Shown: positions 12,447 through 27,549 of the stretch, one piece after another
Position numbering within the stretch: the stretch's first letter is position 1
Layout of the letters: every line of letters starts with the position of its first letter
Assembly (NCBI GenBank): GCA_036583965.1
Contig: JAZBQD010000019.1
Coordinates: 18,846,085-18,910,084, forward strand
From: Prunella strophiata
Lineage: Eukaryota > Chordata > Aves > Passeriformes > Prunellidae
Reading direction: 5' to 3'
Length of the DNA stretch: 64,000 nucleotides
The notes under the pieces: generated by a model
Database searches by the model: none
Told to the model about the DNA's origin: nothing
What the model saw: the letters and a program-made list of their open reading frames with translations, nothing else
Translations under genes and position numbers: made by a program

Positions 12447-15400
12447 TTACAAAGCACAATCAGGAGTGAAGTGGCAGGATGCAAAATGTCCATCTTCATA
12501 TTCAGGGCACATTGACAAGAACACAGTTTAGAATATTAAGAACATGTGAGTTCAGAAACTTCTTAAATATCACAGAACTTCTTTGATCTGAGCATCAAAC
12601 TGAGTTTTGAAAATAAACAGATAAAATTGCTATTAATAAATAGCCAAGTCATAAAATATTATCTTTTGAGTCCTACAGAGACTCAGAAATTAAATTTCTG
12701 AAAGGTCGTAGAAAATTTAATAATTTTGAAAGACACTTCACTGAAATAACTGCAAATTATTTAAAAAGTGCTTCTAGGGACATACAAAGCTAAGGCACAA
12801 CATGTCTGAATTTCATGCTTGAAAACAAAGTATAAAAATAAATAGAATTAATAGGGAATATAATGTACATGGGAAGGTCAGTATAAATAAATAAAATTTT
12901 GTGTCTCACACAGTCACCAGAAGTCTTTCAAGGACCACTTAACATATGGAAAAAACATGAGAAGAGAATGCTATTACAAGCTGAACAGGAATCAATTTTT
13001 CATTGCTGTGTTGTGAAAAAGATAATGCCAAACTTGAGCAACAGCTGTAAGAACAACATAACTCTGTTTTCCTTAGTACTGGCTGCATCTTAATATTACA
13101 TGTACTTTCGTTATAATGCACTGCAAAGGAAAAAAAAAAATCAAACAAGCTGCTTGGACAGATTCATCAGGAAAAAAAATATCTAAGAGGCATGAACAGC
13201 AATGATTGAAAAAATCTGACCTTTCTTAGTCAAGTCATGACAGAGGTTAGAAAAAGTAGCAGTTAGTACAATCAAAGAGATCATGTAAAACAACTAATAA
13301 CATTCTTTCATTGTCCATTTCCAGTGGTACTAGGATAAATATTAATGTATTTAAGTTTCAGCAAGGACTAGACAAGGTAACTGAACTCCAAATGCAATTC
13401 CCCAGTACATGATATTTTTTTCATTAAATATAAAGCACTGGATGGATACCTATCTGGAATGTCATCACACAGAAGAGAGGGAAGGATTATAGGGCTTAGA
13501 ATATGCTTCCCAGATTAATTTTCTACATTTCAATAATTATATCCACCCATTTCAAGTTTGTTTCAGGAATTTTGATCTAAGCACTTAACCTCAACAATTA
13601 CAATAATCTGGTTGTGACTTTAAATCTTATATTTTCAACAAAATGTCTCTGTTTTTTCACCAAAAAGCACAGGACCAGTGTTTCCCAAGCCATCATCATT
13701 TCAAAGTGCTGATTAATATCATGTCTGGTCTCAGTCAAGGGTTGGTAATGAATGACAGGCATTTTTTCCAACTGTAACCCTGAATTAGGTATGTTTTTCA
13801 AATTGCAGGTTGGTTTCAGATTTAAGACTTTTTATGTGGAGATGTTTTACATTGGAATGTACACATTTAGTAAGCAAATGGGGAAGAGACCTTTACTTTA
13901 CTACTAAAAGAATTCAAGATATGTATATAGGCAATTTTAAAACAGGTGGCTTTTCATTTCCAAATAATCTAAATAAAACCCAAGTACCTCTGTAATTTAA
14001 TAGGAAAAATGTCAAAAGTATCTATGTGTACTTACAGGTGAACAAGCTTTGGGAAAATAAAATTATTTTGGAAGGAAAGACTGGGGGAATCCCAATATGT
14101 CTCAAAATATATTATGGGCTTGAACAGTTCCTAGGAGAAGATGTACACTAACAAAAACTGAAACAAGCAAAGTTCAGTGTGTATTAGAAAGAACATAACA
14201 TTGTCCATGAAGAACCCTTTTATGCTCTAAAAGAGAGACCCATCTTGAATGAGAGTCTTCAGCTAAATACTAGCAATAGAAAAATCTGATGTTAGCAAAA
14301 TTCAATAAAGCAGTGCTCATTTGTTACCCATCCTTTACAAGGGTTCATATACATTTTTTTGTCTTTAAAGGCATAAATAGTTTTTATTTGTATTTTACCA
14401 TAACCTAGTTCAGATTGTGGATATTAAAATACATAGAGTTAACAGAAAGCTATTTTAAATCAACAGATGTGGTGATCCTTGAAATTGAATTTTTATCAAG
14501 TTCATAGATTCTCTAAATATTGATGCAAGAAATTAGAAAGGTAAGAAATCTATTCTTTAAGCTGCATGGATAAGAGGCTGTACCAGGAGATTCAGAAAGA
14601 AATAAGTATTTCTCAGTAGTAAGAACTATAGCAAACAGGACATCTAAAACCTGACAGTCCCAAAGGAATTGCTCAAAAGTGCTGCAGCCAAGGTATTTTC
14701 TGTTCCTACTGCTTGACCACTTGAATCTTAGTTTATTAAATAAGCATGAATAAGAGTTTTGAAGGTACTATCAAGGAGAGATGCTCACTTTACTGAACAA
14801 GCAAGAGAAAAAGATGGACGTTCACCTAGTATGCTTCTGATGGAAGCAGGGATAGAACAAGGAATTTGCAAAATAAAAAATCCTCTGCATGACTAAGAAA
14901 TGCTCTACCCAAGAGAATGGTCACAGCTAGAGCTGTAGCTGCACAGAGAGAATAAACTGGTTGCTTTTGATGACAGCTGAACAAGACATAATGTGTCTAT
15001 TGAGAACATAGACGTAGAAGATAGGACTGTGAGGGAGAATAAAATGCTAGAATAGACAAAAGCTATTATGGCCCAGGAATACATGATGAGAATGGGGAGT
15101 GTTATTAAGACAATAAAATTGGAGGAATTGGCTGGGGAAAAGCAAAAAATTGTCTTTGAGTAAGGAGTGTGTGGGGACTCTCACTAGTGGGAGTTACTAC
15201 CTATTTGCAAGCACACTGACTGAAATGATGACCTCTCTTCCATAACAAATGTTGAATGGCTAAAACCAGAGAATTTGTGGATTGACAGCAAAGATAGAGC
15301 TGCCTACTGCCAGAAGGCCCAGAATAGCTAGGGACTACAATCCACCCACTGACACAAATACTGGAAGGTCAGAGTAGTTATGGTGTGGAGATTAAAGACC

Positions 15401-16040
15401 ACAGTGCAGCCTTGAGGACAGAGGTGAGGCACCAGCACACACCACAAGAAGATTTTATGTGTCAGAAAATAAATTCTAGATAGACCTTGTCTTAATGTGC
15501 CATTGCAGGCATAAAATAGAAATGGCTCATGGAAAATGAGCAGAGAGATATACAGAGAGGTACTACAAAGATGAGGGGCTTCATCAGAGACGAATCTGTA
15601 GATTCTTAGACACATTGTACTTTTACAGCTATCACATTACGGTACTCATTTAAAAAGTTATTCTTTTTCATGCTAGCAGGCATGGTGAAGCAAGCACTGC
15701 TGCAACTTCTGTAACCAGACTCAAAATCTGAAAAGAATATTTGCTTCCAGGAAAGTCCACTAAGCTACTCTCTCAGATGGTCCAGCAGGTATTTTGATGG
15801 TCTCCATCATCATTATGAGTGCCCTTATGGATCAGGCTAGATGGAGGAAAATACTCTGTCTCTAAACCTGGCAAGAAATTTTGCTGTCTAACATCTTAAA
15901 GCAAGTTCTTTGCCCTTTCAGTTAACAATGGAAAAAACAATTTTTATGGTCTATTAAAGAATTATAAAATGATGACATTTGTCTCCTATTTTATCCAGAA
16001 ATAAATTATTTAATAGACATTTTCACTAAAAGTGCCTAAG

Positions 16041-16089
16041 GAAATATATGCAATGAAAGTGCGCTAAATTGAAATATATGCAATGAAAA
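16041..16089 (+). repeat. 18-base direct repeat, 30 bases apart
   Basis: GAAATATATGCAATGAAA occurs at 16041 and again at 16071. Confidence 0.85.
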
Positions 16090-18880
16090 AGATTACAATG
16101 GCAGCATAGTATTACCTCATTTGCTCCTGGCTACTACAAGGTACTTAAGGAATCTCTGTGGTTCATGAGCTTATACACCCACACAGTGAGATAAAACATA
16201 AACCTTCAGATCTCAATGGATACTTTTTGTGAAGCAGCACTAGATTATATATTTGAGCATTATGTACTGATTTAAAATGTACATTACATTTGACATAATA
16301 ATATATAACCAAAGGCCAAAGAGCCTGGAAAATGTGGCACAGCCAGAATGGTTTCAAGAATTCTTTTGAAGTGGAGGTCTTGGTGCTACCCTCAATGCTT
16401 GAAAACTACTTTTAGATGCAAACTTCTTGGGAGAGAAGCCTTTGAGGAAATGAAGAGGTTAATGAATCTACTTACAATGACAGGAAGTGACACAATCAGG
16501 CTGTACCTCAAGTAATGCACCATAATAATTTGAAAGTCTATTACAGATGTAAAGAAGATATAAATATGATTTGTAGGAAAGAGGATCCACCCTAAGCCCT
16601 CTTCTGTCAGATACTCACCAACAATGAAAGGAAGGTCTTTCAAGAACATAATTCTGCTTTAGGAGATGCCTCTTTCAACAAGAAAAGCACATTTTGCACA
16701 ATCAATAGAAAAATCTTTTCAATAAAATTGCAGGCTATGATGAAGATCCTATCAGACAAAGTTGCAGCCACTAATATGAAGTCAGGGATTTTAAACATTA
16801 TAAATAAGGACTAAGGCAAAATTAAGTAGTCTTTGAGACATAGTAAGAATATTTTGAAAATGCATTTTCCATATGACTTGGCAATGGCTGAGAAGAATGG
16901 CAACTTTTCATCTATTTTCTTTTTTTGAGACAAATAATCTGCTGGTAACTTTGAACTGATTCACCTGTATCAATTAACTTTTTTTTGGTTTGATAAGTTT
17001 ATATTTTCAGACTCTGTTCAAAGTGTTCAAATCTGCATTCACCATGAACAATTTAGGAGTTCAAGACATTGTCTGTCCAGTGCTGAATTTATGTTTCAGA
17101 ATCCAACTAGAGAGATGCCATGATTTTCTTGGGAGTAGCCATTTACAAAAGCAGCTACAAAGAGTACATAGATCTGGATGGAGTCTCTGAAAAGCTGGGA
17201 CCTGGTTGTTAGAAAAACATTTGATGCATTCAGAGTTAGTCACTTGGGCCACCAGACCAAACATCTTTCTTCTCCCCAGGCAAAAGGCACAGTGGACTGG
17301 GAAAAAAACATGAAAGGTGAAAATCAATGACTAAGAAAAATTTTTGGACTGTGAAACCATGCTGAAGAGTGTGAATATTGGAGGCATGACATAGGAACCT
17401 ATTCTTGTTACTAATTGTTTCTTTAGAACTTTAATGAATATATATTTTTAGTCAAAATAAATATGACATTCACCTTACTCAACTGTAGGAACAAATAAAG
17501 CTGTGAAAGTAGGACACTGAAGCAAGGTCAGAATCAAAAGATGTTGTTGTGGGATTGATTTTTTTTTTTTTTTTTTAATATTTCTTAGATATTTCTGTGG
17601 ATTGATGTAAATTACAAGTTTCAGCATTCCATTTCATTTAAGATGCATCAAAGTACTGGAATTCATATATGTCCTTTGAGACCAGAATTTACTTTTTCTC
17701 CACATTTCTAGGCTTTCCTTCAGTGGAATGAGTTCTGATTTAAAAGGAAATCAGTATTGTATTCTCTTCTGAAAATTGTTTGGGTTTTTAATTCTTTTGA
17801 TTTTATTACCAGTGGCATAACTGATGATATTGGTGTTTTGCTGTCTTTTAAAATTAGAATCAAGAAAAATTATATAATTAGCCTAGTTCTTTATTCAAAA
17901 TTGTGCAAAAAGTTTTGAAAATATGTCTGATTACCAAATACTCCACATCAAAATAAAAAACCAAAAAGGGACAAAATATATAATTTTAAAATTTTTATTA
18001 TCTTAATACTAAAGTCTGATATTTGATGTCTTGATTCATAGCTTTTTTAATTTATAGACTTGGTAATGTTTCACTAAATCAACCCATTTCATCCCAGATC
18101 AAGGTGCTCCAAACCTCCTAATGTGCATCAGCAAATATAAACAGCAATTTGGTTCCTAAGAAATTCTAAGAATTTAACATAGTTAATTGTCTGTATTTTT
18201 TAGAAGTGCTGTTATTAGTTTGAAGTTTAACTGAATTAGAAAACACAAAAGTAACCATATTCTGAAGTGCAGAAAATGGGCTTGCATTCAGTGCTTTATA
18301 ACACAATATAATATAATAAACAGGCTTAAAGAAAAGCCTCAAATCAAACCTCTGTTGAGAGGCCCCTCAACACACAGGTTAATTAAAATCTACATTTAAA
18401 TCTTACCATTTGGGACACATCTGTTTAGCTTAACATATGCCAAATTATAGGCTATAAAAATTCGTTGCAAAGACATCTTTTTAGATGCAAAGAAGCTTTC
18501 ATAAATGCTGTCCATTCGTTAATGGTTTAACAGAAAAACAAAGTGATGCACTGGATGAATTACATCCTCTTATTCTCCTCTTAGTCTTTTTGTCCTTTCT
18601 GGTTTTAAAATTTTCAGACTCTGTCCCTAAGTGAGGCTTATGCAATTACCCTGATTCTTTCTAATATGTGGCACTGCTGTAAACACAACTCTAGATGTAA
18701 TTTGTTTGATTTTCTTGCTTTTTTATCATAGCAATACCCTAGTTATTCCCCACTCAGCTGGTCTAGTGTAATTCCTTAGATGATTTTCTTGCAGCATCAC
18801 TTAACCATTTTTGATTGCTTCATGTAGAACTACAAACATTTTATGTGCCGTGTCTGCCTTTCAGATTGCCAGTCACACCT

Positions 18881-18960
18881 GTTTGTTTTGTTTCTTTTGT
18901 TTTCTTTTGTTTTCTTTTGGGGTTTTTTTGCCTGGTTTTGAATGTTTTTGGTTGTTTTTA
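18881..18960 (+). repeat. T/G-rich run with a 10-base TTTCTTTTGT tandem repeat
   Basis: Three tandem copies of TTTCTTTTG(T/G) begin at 18891, 18901 and 18911, within a longer T/G-rich stretch. Confidence 0.85.
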
Positions 18961-21900
18961 AGGAAGTAATAAACTAAGAGGTATCACAAACAGCCAGATT
19001 GCTTTAAAATGTGTGAAAACTGATGGCTGAGGTAGATTACAAAGACTCTGTAAATGTCCATTCTCAGGGAAAGAACTCAACCAGTTGGTCAGTCCATGGC
19101 CATGCACTGCTTATCACTACATCACTTCATCACTACTTTCAGTCAGCAATGGCAGCTTTTGCCTATTAACCAGCTAGATTCATATTTAAATGATGGTAAA
19201 TTACATAGAAAGAGCTAGAAGAGTTGTTTAGGAACAACAGAGATATTACACTGGTGGTGGCACTGAAATAAATGTAGTGATGAAGTGGAAGTGGACATGA
19301 AAAAAGAGGGGGGAGAAGAGTGGAAAAGAATATGGGGCAAAGTAATTAAATTCACAGCATGCTGGTTGCATCACTTGTTCATGCAAGGATTTTATTGTGG
19401 AGGGAGAATGCTGTTTGGGAGCTTGTGCTTTTCAGCAAGTTGAGATACATTTTGGGGAAGAATTCTGTGATATGTTCAGTTAAAGATTCTACAGAATCAG
19501 AATCAATTATAAGTAGTGACAAAACAAAGGGTAAAAGGAATATGCACGAGTAAAAAGAGATACAGATACAGACTTCTTATACTTTGTACTTTGAATACTG
19601 TCTTCTACCTATTAACAGTGTAAACGCTAAGCATAAGGGAATTTATGGAAGTATCAAGAGGAAAGGTTTGCTAATAAACAGACTTTTTCATTAGGAAAAA
19701 CAAAACAGCTAAAATAGCTAACATTTAAACTCAGAAAAATGGTTGAGGAATACTTGAGACTAAGCAAAGCTTTAGAAAATAGACCGTAAAAAATCTTTGC
19801 CAGATAAATTGACGAAGTTATCTGATGCTGTTTACAGCCATATTTGGATGGATGAGGAGGGCACAGAAGTGTGACTGGAATACATTCTTCCACTAGATAA
19901 AACAGATTTGGGCCAGCTTGAATAAATTATTTTTGCATCATATCTGGAATGGAAAAAGAAGTGATATTCAAGAATAAAAGAGAAAAGACATACGTAGGAC
20001 ATCCAGCTGAGCAATGAGCAGAGGCAAAGAAGCATATTCAGGAGTTTGTTTTTGCTATATTAAAAGCCTGTTTTGAAAACAACTTAAAATTGTTTCATTT
20101 GATCATTTAAGGAGTGTAAGCAACACCAGCAGGTTTTCCAATCAATTTATATTGGCTTTTTTTCTCTCTAGCATTTTGTTTCAAAATTCAATATACGGAT
20201 ATTTACAGCTGAAGTACAGATATGCCTTCAGTTATATTAGCTTTAACAAAACAGTTATTATAGAGGTTTATTCATTTCAGCACTATCTATTTAGTGATAT
20301 TTTATTTAACAGCAGAAAGTCTGAGAATGCATAGCAATAATGAAATCATAATGTTTTCTTTTGAGACTGGGTTTTCCCCCTTTAAGAGAGGAAGATTTTA
20401 TTTTTGTAAAGGCAAGTTGATTTGACCATCTGATAACCTTTAATTAAATTAAAACAAAGGCTATCATCCTATTACAATTTACAAATGTGTCAAGTAGACA
20501 CATTATTCTGTAAGACAGACAAGATATAATTAGATGTTCACCAAACAAGAAAGAGGTAACGGAAAGACTGCCTTTCAAAAAACAAGAAAATAAGAAATCA
20601 GGACATTTTGGGAAGCCTACTAAGGATTCTATTTAAGTAATAAAAGTATGGAAGATGCCCTATAGAATAGACTAAAACATCTCATTTGAATATGACATTT
20701 AATATCTGTCTAGTAATGAATTTAACTTTAAGCCAGATTTCTGATCTGTATCTCTTTACATGAGCAAGCAATCATCATGTAACATACAACTACATAAATG
20801 TATGTTTCTCAGAGAAGTATTGATGGATATGGAATATATATTTACTCCAGATTAAGCAACAATTCCCTACATTTTTAACTTAGAAAGCAACATCTCAATG
20901 TGAGAATTAATTAATCAATTACTTAAAGTGTTGGTAAGGTTAAAGATTCAGAATCTGTTCAGAAAAGAAAAAGTAAGCCAGAGCACGCAAATAAGACTTT
21001 AGAAAAGTCTTATAAGAAATCTAATCTCATTAGAGAAGCCAACCATCACACTGAGAAGGATAGTGTCTTCTAAAGTGGAATTGACAGCTTGTAAAGACTT
21101 CTCAGAAACAAATTTTTGCTATCTAAGTTAAGGCTGCAAAATCACTGCAGAAACCATTACTTACTTTGTCATGGGTTTCCACAATACATTCTCTTTCAGA
21201 AGGTTTTGTTTAGGACTAAACCATAAATCTTAAATAGTAGAAGCAATAGTAATAGAAAACAAAAAAAAAAAAAAAGCCAATTTTTTTTATCCACAGTTTT
21301 GTGTTTTTAAACTCTTTAAGCAAATTTGGAAGGTACTCCTACAGCTAAGATAATGCTTTCTAATCTTTAGTAGATTTTCTTACAATCATGCAGGTACTAC
21401 TCTGTAAACTAGAGTACAGAGGATGTACAGTGGCTTTATTACAGCATTTTTAACATGTGCACTATGTGTCCTAGCCTGCAGCTCAGTATTACAGTATTTT
21501 CATTGTTAGAAATGGGCCACAGGATCTGTACTGAGTTTATGAGACCTCAGGACTATGGCTTGTCAAGCTTACCTCGCATGACTTTTTCTTGATCTGCCTG
21601 CAACTTTGCTTTGACTTAGTTTAACTGTAACAGTACTATTCTCCCATAACTGGATAACCATGGTTAATTTGTTTTAATATGGCTTGTCTTCCTATGGTAT
21701 AGCCAGTTTCACATACAGTTGTAAATAGTAGGTGTTCTATATAAAATGAGATATTTGTGAGCCTAATGCAATGAAGCAATGTAGAGAATTACAAGGCTGG
21801 TCTGTTGGTAGAGTCCTTGAGAAGAGGAAGCAAAGCAAGCAGTACAGAGGAATAGTGGTGTGGGATAAGAGCAGAGCCACAGAGATCCCATGGCTATGAA

Positions 21901-23229
21901 CAGCTCATCAACAGTTAGTTAAAGAAATGCAGATCTGAACAAAATTGGGGTATGGGAGTATGACAAGAGCATCAGATGTGGTAAATTTGAATGTATTGAG
22001 GACTTGCACAGCATTGAAGAGAAACAATGTGTGAAAGACCATTAAAAAAAGAAACAAATATTATCCCAGCAAATCCTAAAGTGAAATAAACCCCAATAAT
22101 TTCATCATAGTCTTCCCTGTGAAATAGTTTGGGTGCTGTTGATTTCTACATGGTACCATAACTGATGGAAAAATCCCAAAGGAGAGTGAAAGGTTCAATG
22201 AAATCATTAGCAGCTAGGAAATGTGTGATACACTTCTAACTGTACTGTTATTGAGGATTGTTTTGCTTTTTTTTTTACTTTGGTTTGGGGCTTTTTTAGT
22301 AATGGTGGTATCCTTTATGCTCTTTATTTTCTTAATTTTCTGTTATAATGAGATGTTGGCTGGCTTCCTGATTAAACTTATATTAATAATGAAGGTCGGG
22401 CTTTATGTACAGTCATTGCTTACTTTTTTACTGATCATGTTTTTAAGAGAAGTATGGATATCTTGATGATATCATTCCACTAGATTTTGGATATTGTTAT
22501 TGAGTTCCTGTGGAGTCCATACATTAAGGAAAACTCTCACAATGGTAAAGCAGCTTCTTATAGTCTACTGAAACGGCTCTAGGTAAATTTACTGGTTTTC
22601 AGCAGAACTGCATATTGTGAAATAAAAATGCCTAGTTTTTACCCAGTGCTTATCTCCAGGTTAGTACAGGGTGTATCCTTTTTCCCATTATAAGCAAGAA
22701 TCAACAAGTATGCAGGCTCAGGATCATTAGCATTTTAGTGTCAGAATTTGTCTTTCCTGTCCACTAGATGACATTGAAGATTAGAAATTTATCTGTGGAT
22801 CCACAGAAGAAATCATAACTGACCTAGATGGCCTTCTACATAAATTATTCCAATCTGACAGTGGTTTTATAAGGTTTTTGGCTAAAAAGATATACTTCAG
22901 GATTCATTTCAAAATGTAAAACTCTTAGAATAATTCCCTTTGAAGAAGACTGTAACAGGATCCACAGATTATTCCAGTCCTTTTAAATTCCCATGCAATT
23001 TACATTTTGTTAATCTTTTTTTATAAAGAAATGCATCTAAGTACTCTTTAAGGATGAGGATACCCTATTAAAAATATTAATATAAATTCTTATGTAATAT
23101 GCAAAACTAGAGCCTTTAGCACAAACTTTGAATTTGCCATAAGTTACAAAAGCTTTCGCTTTTGTCAGTTTAATTTATGTTTCTAACACATTTTGCAGGA
23201 ATGTAGTGCATGTAGCTGGTGAAAAGAAA

Positions 23230-23600
23230 CTGGAAAATGTGGATCTCACACTCAGAGAGCAGGTCCCAGTCCCCTTCAGTGCCATTCAGCCTGTTCAACA
23301 GGCTCATAAACACAGCAGAGGTCACTCAGCAGGGATCCCTTTGCTGATGCAGGTGTGTTAGGGGGGATGTGGCAGAGGCACATGGCAGGCAGTGTGATGC
23401 TGGGGAGAGGTGATGGGCATGACCATTGTCCATCACACCACTGTCATCCTCCCTCTGTGGCAGCTGGGCAGGGGACACTGGGTGGCAAACCTTGTGGGTC
23501 ACCATCAGAGGACTGAAAGGATCTGTCCTAATTTGCCTCTCCCCTCTTGTCCAGCTGCCCTGAGAAAAGCCTGGCCATGGAAAAATGGCATATACTCCAC
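23230..23600. other. GC-rich patch of unknown origin
   Basis: About 370 bases with much higher GC than the flanking DNA, and with open frames on both strands (a 113-codon frame on minus at 23326-23667 and a 64-codon frame on plus). Neither translation resembles a protein family I know, and there is no homopolymer or obvious LTR end. It could be an old mobile element fragment, an exon of a non-coding RNA, or the remains of a retrocopy. Confidence 0.4.
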
Positions 23601-25489
23601 GTGACTGGCTCCAGCCAGGGTAGTCAAGCAGGAAGAACCAAAGGAAAAAGCCTGCAAGCAAATCCAACAGAGCATTACCAAAGACCTGTCAGGGCTGGAA
23701 GCAGTTAAAACACCAGAGTATTTAGCATGGATAAAATATCTTTCTGCAGGATGGCTTCAGAAACACAATTTTTGAATAATTGTGAGAAATATCCTGATCA
23801 AAAAGTTTTGAAGGGCATAGTGTTCATTAGAAAATAGAGCTGCATTTTACAGCAAGTAGTATATTCTAATTTGAGGAAATTCATGTTATTTCAGTCATAT
23901 CATACTCTGCCCTAAACTAATGCTGTTAGTGCTTTACTCATAATTTTGTTATTGGCTATGTTTATTTCATTTATCCTTCATCAGCTGTCTAAATCTAAAT
24001 TCAAATGAGTGCATGTCATCTTTTAGAATTAATGCAAAGAAAGCAGCATTCATTGGACAGTGAATTTCTTAACTACTTCAAATTAACATCAGTCTTTCAA
24101 ACATTGTTACATTTTTTCCCCCAAGTCAACTCTTTGCTGGATTATTAGGGCTTGAAGAAATGTTTATCTTAACAATTTGTCTTCTACAGCAAGGTGGAGG
24201 ATTATCTACTGTGATATTTTGTTCTAACTGACAAGCATGCAGCTTTCCAAATTCACTGCAACATAGCAGTTTGGGGAAGAACATTGAAAAAGAAAATTCA
24301 GATTTTTAATGGAAAATGTATGAAACAAAGAATTTTTCTCAACCCAGGCAAAGATTTTCTAATGGTGTACTAATTTAATTACTTAAAATACACAACAACC
24401 CTAATTGAATCCCACAAACAGAGAAAAAATAGAAGAAATTTTTGCATCTTTTTATTTTACCAAAATTGTTTGGCACCCTAGGTCTGAACAGAACTCCTAT
24501 ATTTTGGCCCATATTTATTTAAAAGTTATTTTTATTTGCAGGATTTCTGTCTTTCAAATCTATCTCTCTGTCTCCACCCCAGCTCCAAACACTAAAACAG
24601 TTTTGATGTTCAGAGTAGTCTGTTAGTGGAACTTCATAAACTAGAAGGAATTTCACTTCTTATATCAGTTCATTTACTATTACTCCAAAGTGAAACACTA
24701 AAGCAATATTACCCACCAAATTTCTAAGTTTTTTCTCTAATAGCCCACTGGCTGCATGGCTCATCTCAGAAAGATCTTTTGCAAGCAAGTTAGATTAATG
24801 ACTTAAGGAGGATGAGTGGCAATGAAAACTCCCTTTGGGCTGCCACACACCAATGCATTTGCTCACATATAACAGAAGTACTCATTTGGGGTATTCCACA
24901 AAAAATCCAGTGGAAAAAAATCAGGTTCTTCATGAAGCAGAAGGTGAAGAGTGAATTAAAAGACAGCTCCTATGACAAGGAAAAACTGTCAAATACAGGG
25001 AAAGAAATATAGACCACAGAGAAAAAAAATTACATAGAAAGTCTAAAGTAATGTTAATGATGTAGAAATAACTGAATTTTCCCCTTCCTGTTCATACTGG
25101 GTTTCAGTGTCATACTACCTTCTCTCACATTGTCCTCTGTCTACACTTAGTGACCACACAGAACAGTCCTGCTATAAACTGATTCCTCAGATGTGCTTTG
25201 TGCATTCTAAAGTGTATTCCAAAAGGTGTACACTATCTGCTTCCAGGAGCTGTGATGATCTTCTCTGTAATTTTCAAGTTTTTGTGCATAGGCTGTCAAA
25301 GCACATAAATTGTTGAAAAACACACTCTTACTAATACTGACATTACAGTTCTTCAAAAAAAAAAAAAAAATCATGCTACTCTATCTCTTTACTCTCTTGA
25401 ACAAGCTAAGGTGGAACTGAATTGATGCAAAAATTCAGAGCAAAAGATCAGTAATAGACTCACCATAGATCAATCCATAATTACACTAT

Positions 25490-25620
25490 AGATATGCATT
25501 CCATATGCCTATATATTTCTATATTTGAGTATTTGAATATATATAAACACAAAAAATGTATAAATATAGTATGATTGTGCATATGCTTATGCATGTGTAT
25601 GTCTTATGTGTGTGTAAAAT
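25490..25620 (+). repeat. AT- and TG-rich low-complexity stretch
   Basis: Alternating TATATA and TATGTG-like sequence, drifting from AT-rich to TG-rich across about 130 bases. No coding potential. Confidence 0.7.
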
Positions 25621-27549
25621 GGTGTGAATCCAACAGTGCAGGGGACAGGTACAAAGTAAATTACTACTAGAGCAGCCCAAAGATGCAATCAGAAAACAGC
25701 TTAGTTTTTCTTGATTTAATCTTCAATGTAAACACTAATAAATCAGATAACCATATGAGGCATCAAGCAGCAATCTGTCCTTAAGCTAATCATGCTAGAG
25801 AAGGTTAATGTGACATAAAGGAAATGAGGCAAAAGCAACAGAAATTGTGAGATTGCTGCTTCTGGATTTTTCATAGTATGGATATAAACTGAATTGATAT
25901 CACAGGAGAAGATGTGACTTTATGACAAATGATTCACTGTGGGCAGCATTTCTGTAGCTTAGCTTTGCTGAGTAATCATCGCAGTTTGCAGGTATAATGG
26001 TTTTTCAGAAACCCCTTTTCCTTGTGTTGTGACAAATAAGCAATAGTACAAACTGCTTAGTTTCAGGCATTAAGAAAAGAATTAATTTTACAAGAAAAAA
26101 GGGAGAAAAATAATAGACATCTAAACTGAAAGTAGTGTCTGATCTGATGGCTAACACAATGATCACATCTGCTGCGGATTGGAATCTTGCCTGCAAGGAC
26201 CTTACTAATATTTGCATTGATAAAAGGAGAGTCATCAAAAATGTGACCTTTCAAACCTGCTTTGTTGCACACTCCTTCTTGAACATTGTGGTGTAGCTGG
26301 CACTCCAGAACTTACAGGAAAGAGTAAATAAAGACACACAAAACAAAGTAAAACCCAGATCCTTCCTTGCTTTTATGGGAATGGTTTTACCTTTTGACAC
26401 AAGCCCTCCCAAGAGCATGGACCTCAGTGAAGACACCTTAGTAGGGTTCTGGACAAACCAGATGTCCTATATAATAATGCAGAACACCTGAAATTTGCTG
26501 CATCCCTCATAATATGATTCAGCTTTACTTCTGCCAGCTTCTGTAGTCATCAAAGAGAAGTGCCATGACTGCCTGCATTTTCCTTCTGTTCTGGTCACCT
26601 TGTTTCTTGAGGGAGATCTCTGTATTTCCTCCTCGATCTCTACACAAAGGAATCTGATACTTTAAGGGAGAATAAACCTTTGTTCCCTTCTCTTTGTGCA
26701 GCTGCTAATAATAGTCTTTAAAACTGAACCTATGAAGCCAAAGTTCCTAAGACCACAAACCTGAGTTTACTCAGTGTTACTCAGTGTTTCTAGCTTATAA
26801 TTCTCAGCATGACTATCGTAACTAAATACTGAAAAATTAATTCAACTGAAAATTGTTATCAAAATTATTTAAGATAATTTTTCTTAAATCATTATTCTTG
26901 AATTTTGTCTTCTTTTAGAAAGAATACACAGTTCTGCTGTAATTACACTAGAAAATAGTTGAAATTTGTTCTACTTCAAATTTACTCCATTTTTGTGAAG
27001 TTAAATTACAAAAAGGAAAGACAAAACAAAATCAGAAAGCTCTAGACATATACTTGCTACTTGCTTCTCATGAAAGCAAGTATTGCACATAAAGTATTCT
27101 ATTCCTCAAACTCTTCATAGCTGATAAAAGAAATCAGTGCATGCAAAGACCTCAAATAAACATCGTGACCAATTGAAAAAAAAAAGAAAACATTGGCTTC
27201 AAAACTAACCTCCAACAAAGATGTAAGTAAAAAGCTGTCTAATCTAATTTCTTGTGAACTGGAAATGGAATATATCCTCCTAGGCATGGGAAATATTAAA
27301 AACTTCAATACTTTTATGAACCTTTCTTTTAATTGCCTAAAGTACTTAAATGTATACTATTAAAACAACTGCAATAATATGGAATACCTCCCCTTACTCA
27401 GGTTTCTACCTTATTTTTCTAAGTCATCTATTTTTGATAACCCATATGTGCTTTTTGTCAGGTATAGTGTTTTATTGAAAAAGAAATAATGTGCATGCCT
27501 TGCTTTTGCAGTCCTCACTTACAAACACATGCTAATTCCCTGCTTGAAT

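Larger units (their letters stand above)
12447..23229. other. Gene-free AT-rich DNA
   Basis: No supported gene. Contains the 18-base direct repeat at 16041, T-run at 17560-17577, the TTTCTTTTGT repeat at 18891, an A-run near 21261 and a 16-base perfect palindrome TCTGTGGATCCACAGA at 22792-22807. Confidence 0.6.

Noticed and set aside
22792..22807. 16-base palindrome TCTGTGGATCCACAGA
   Set aside because: Perfect but short and without a loop; palindromes of this size occur by chance in 64 kb often enough not to claim function.
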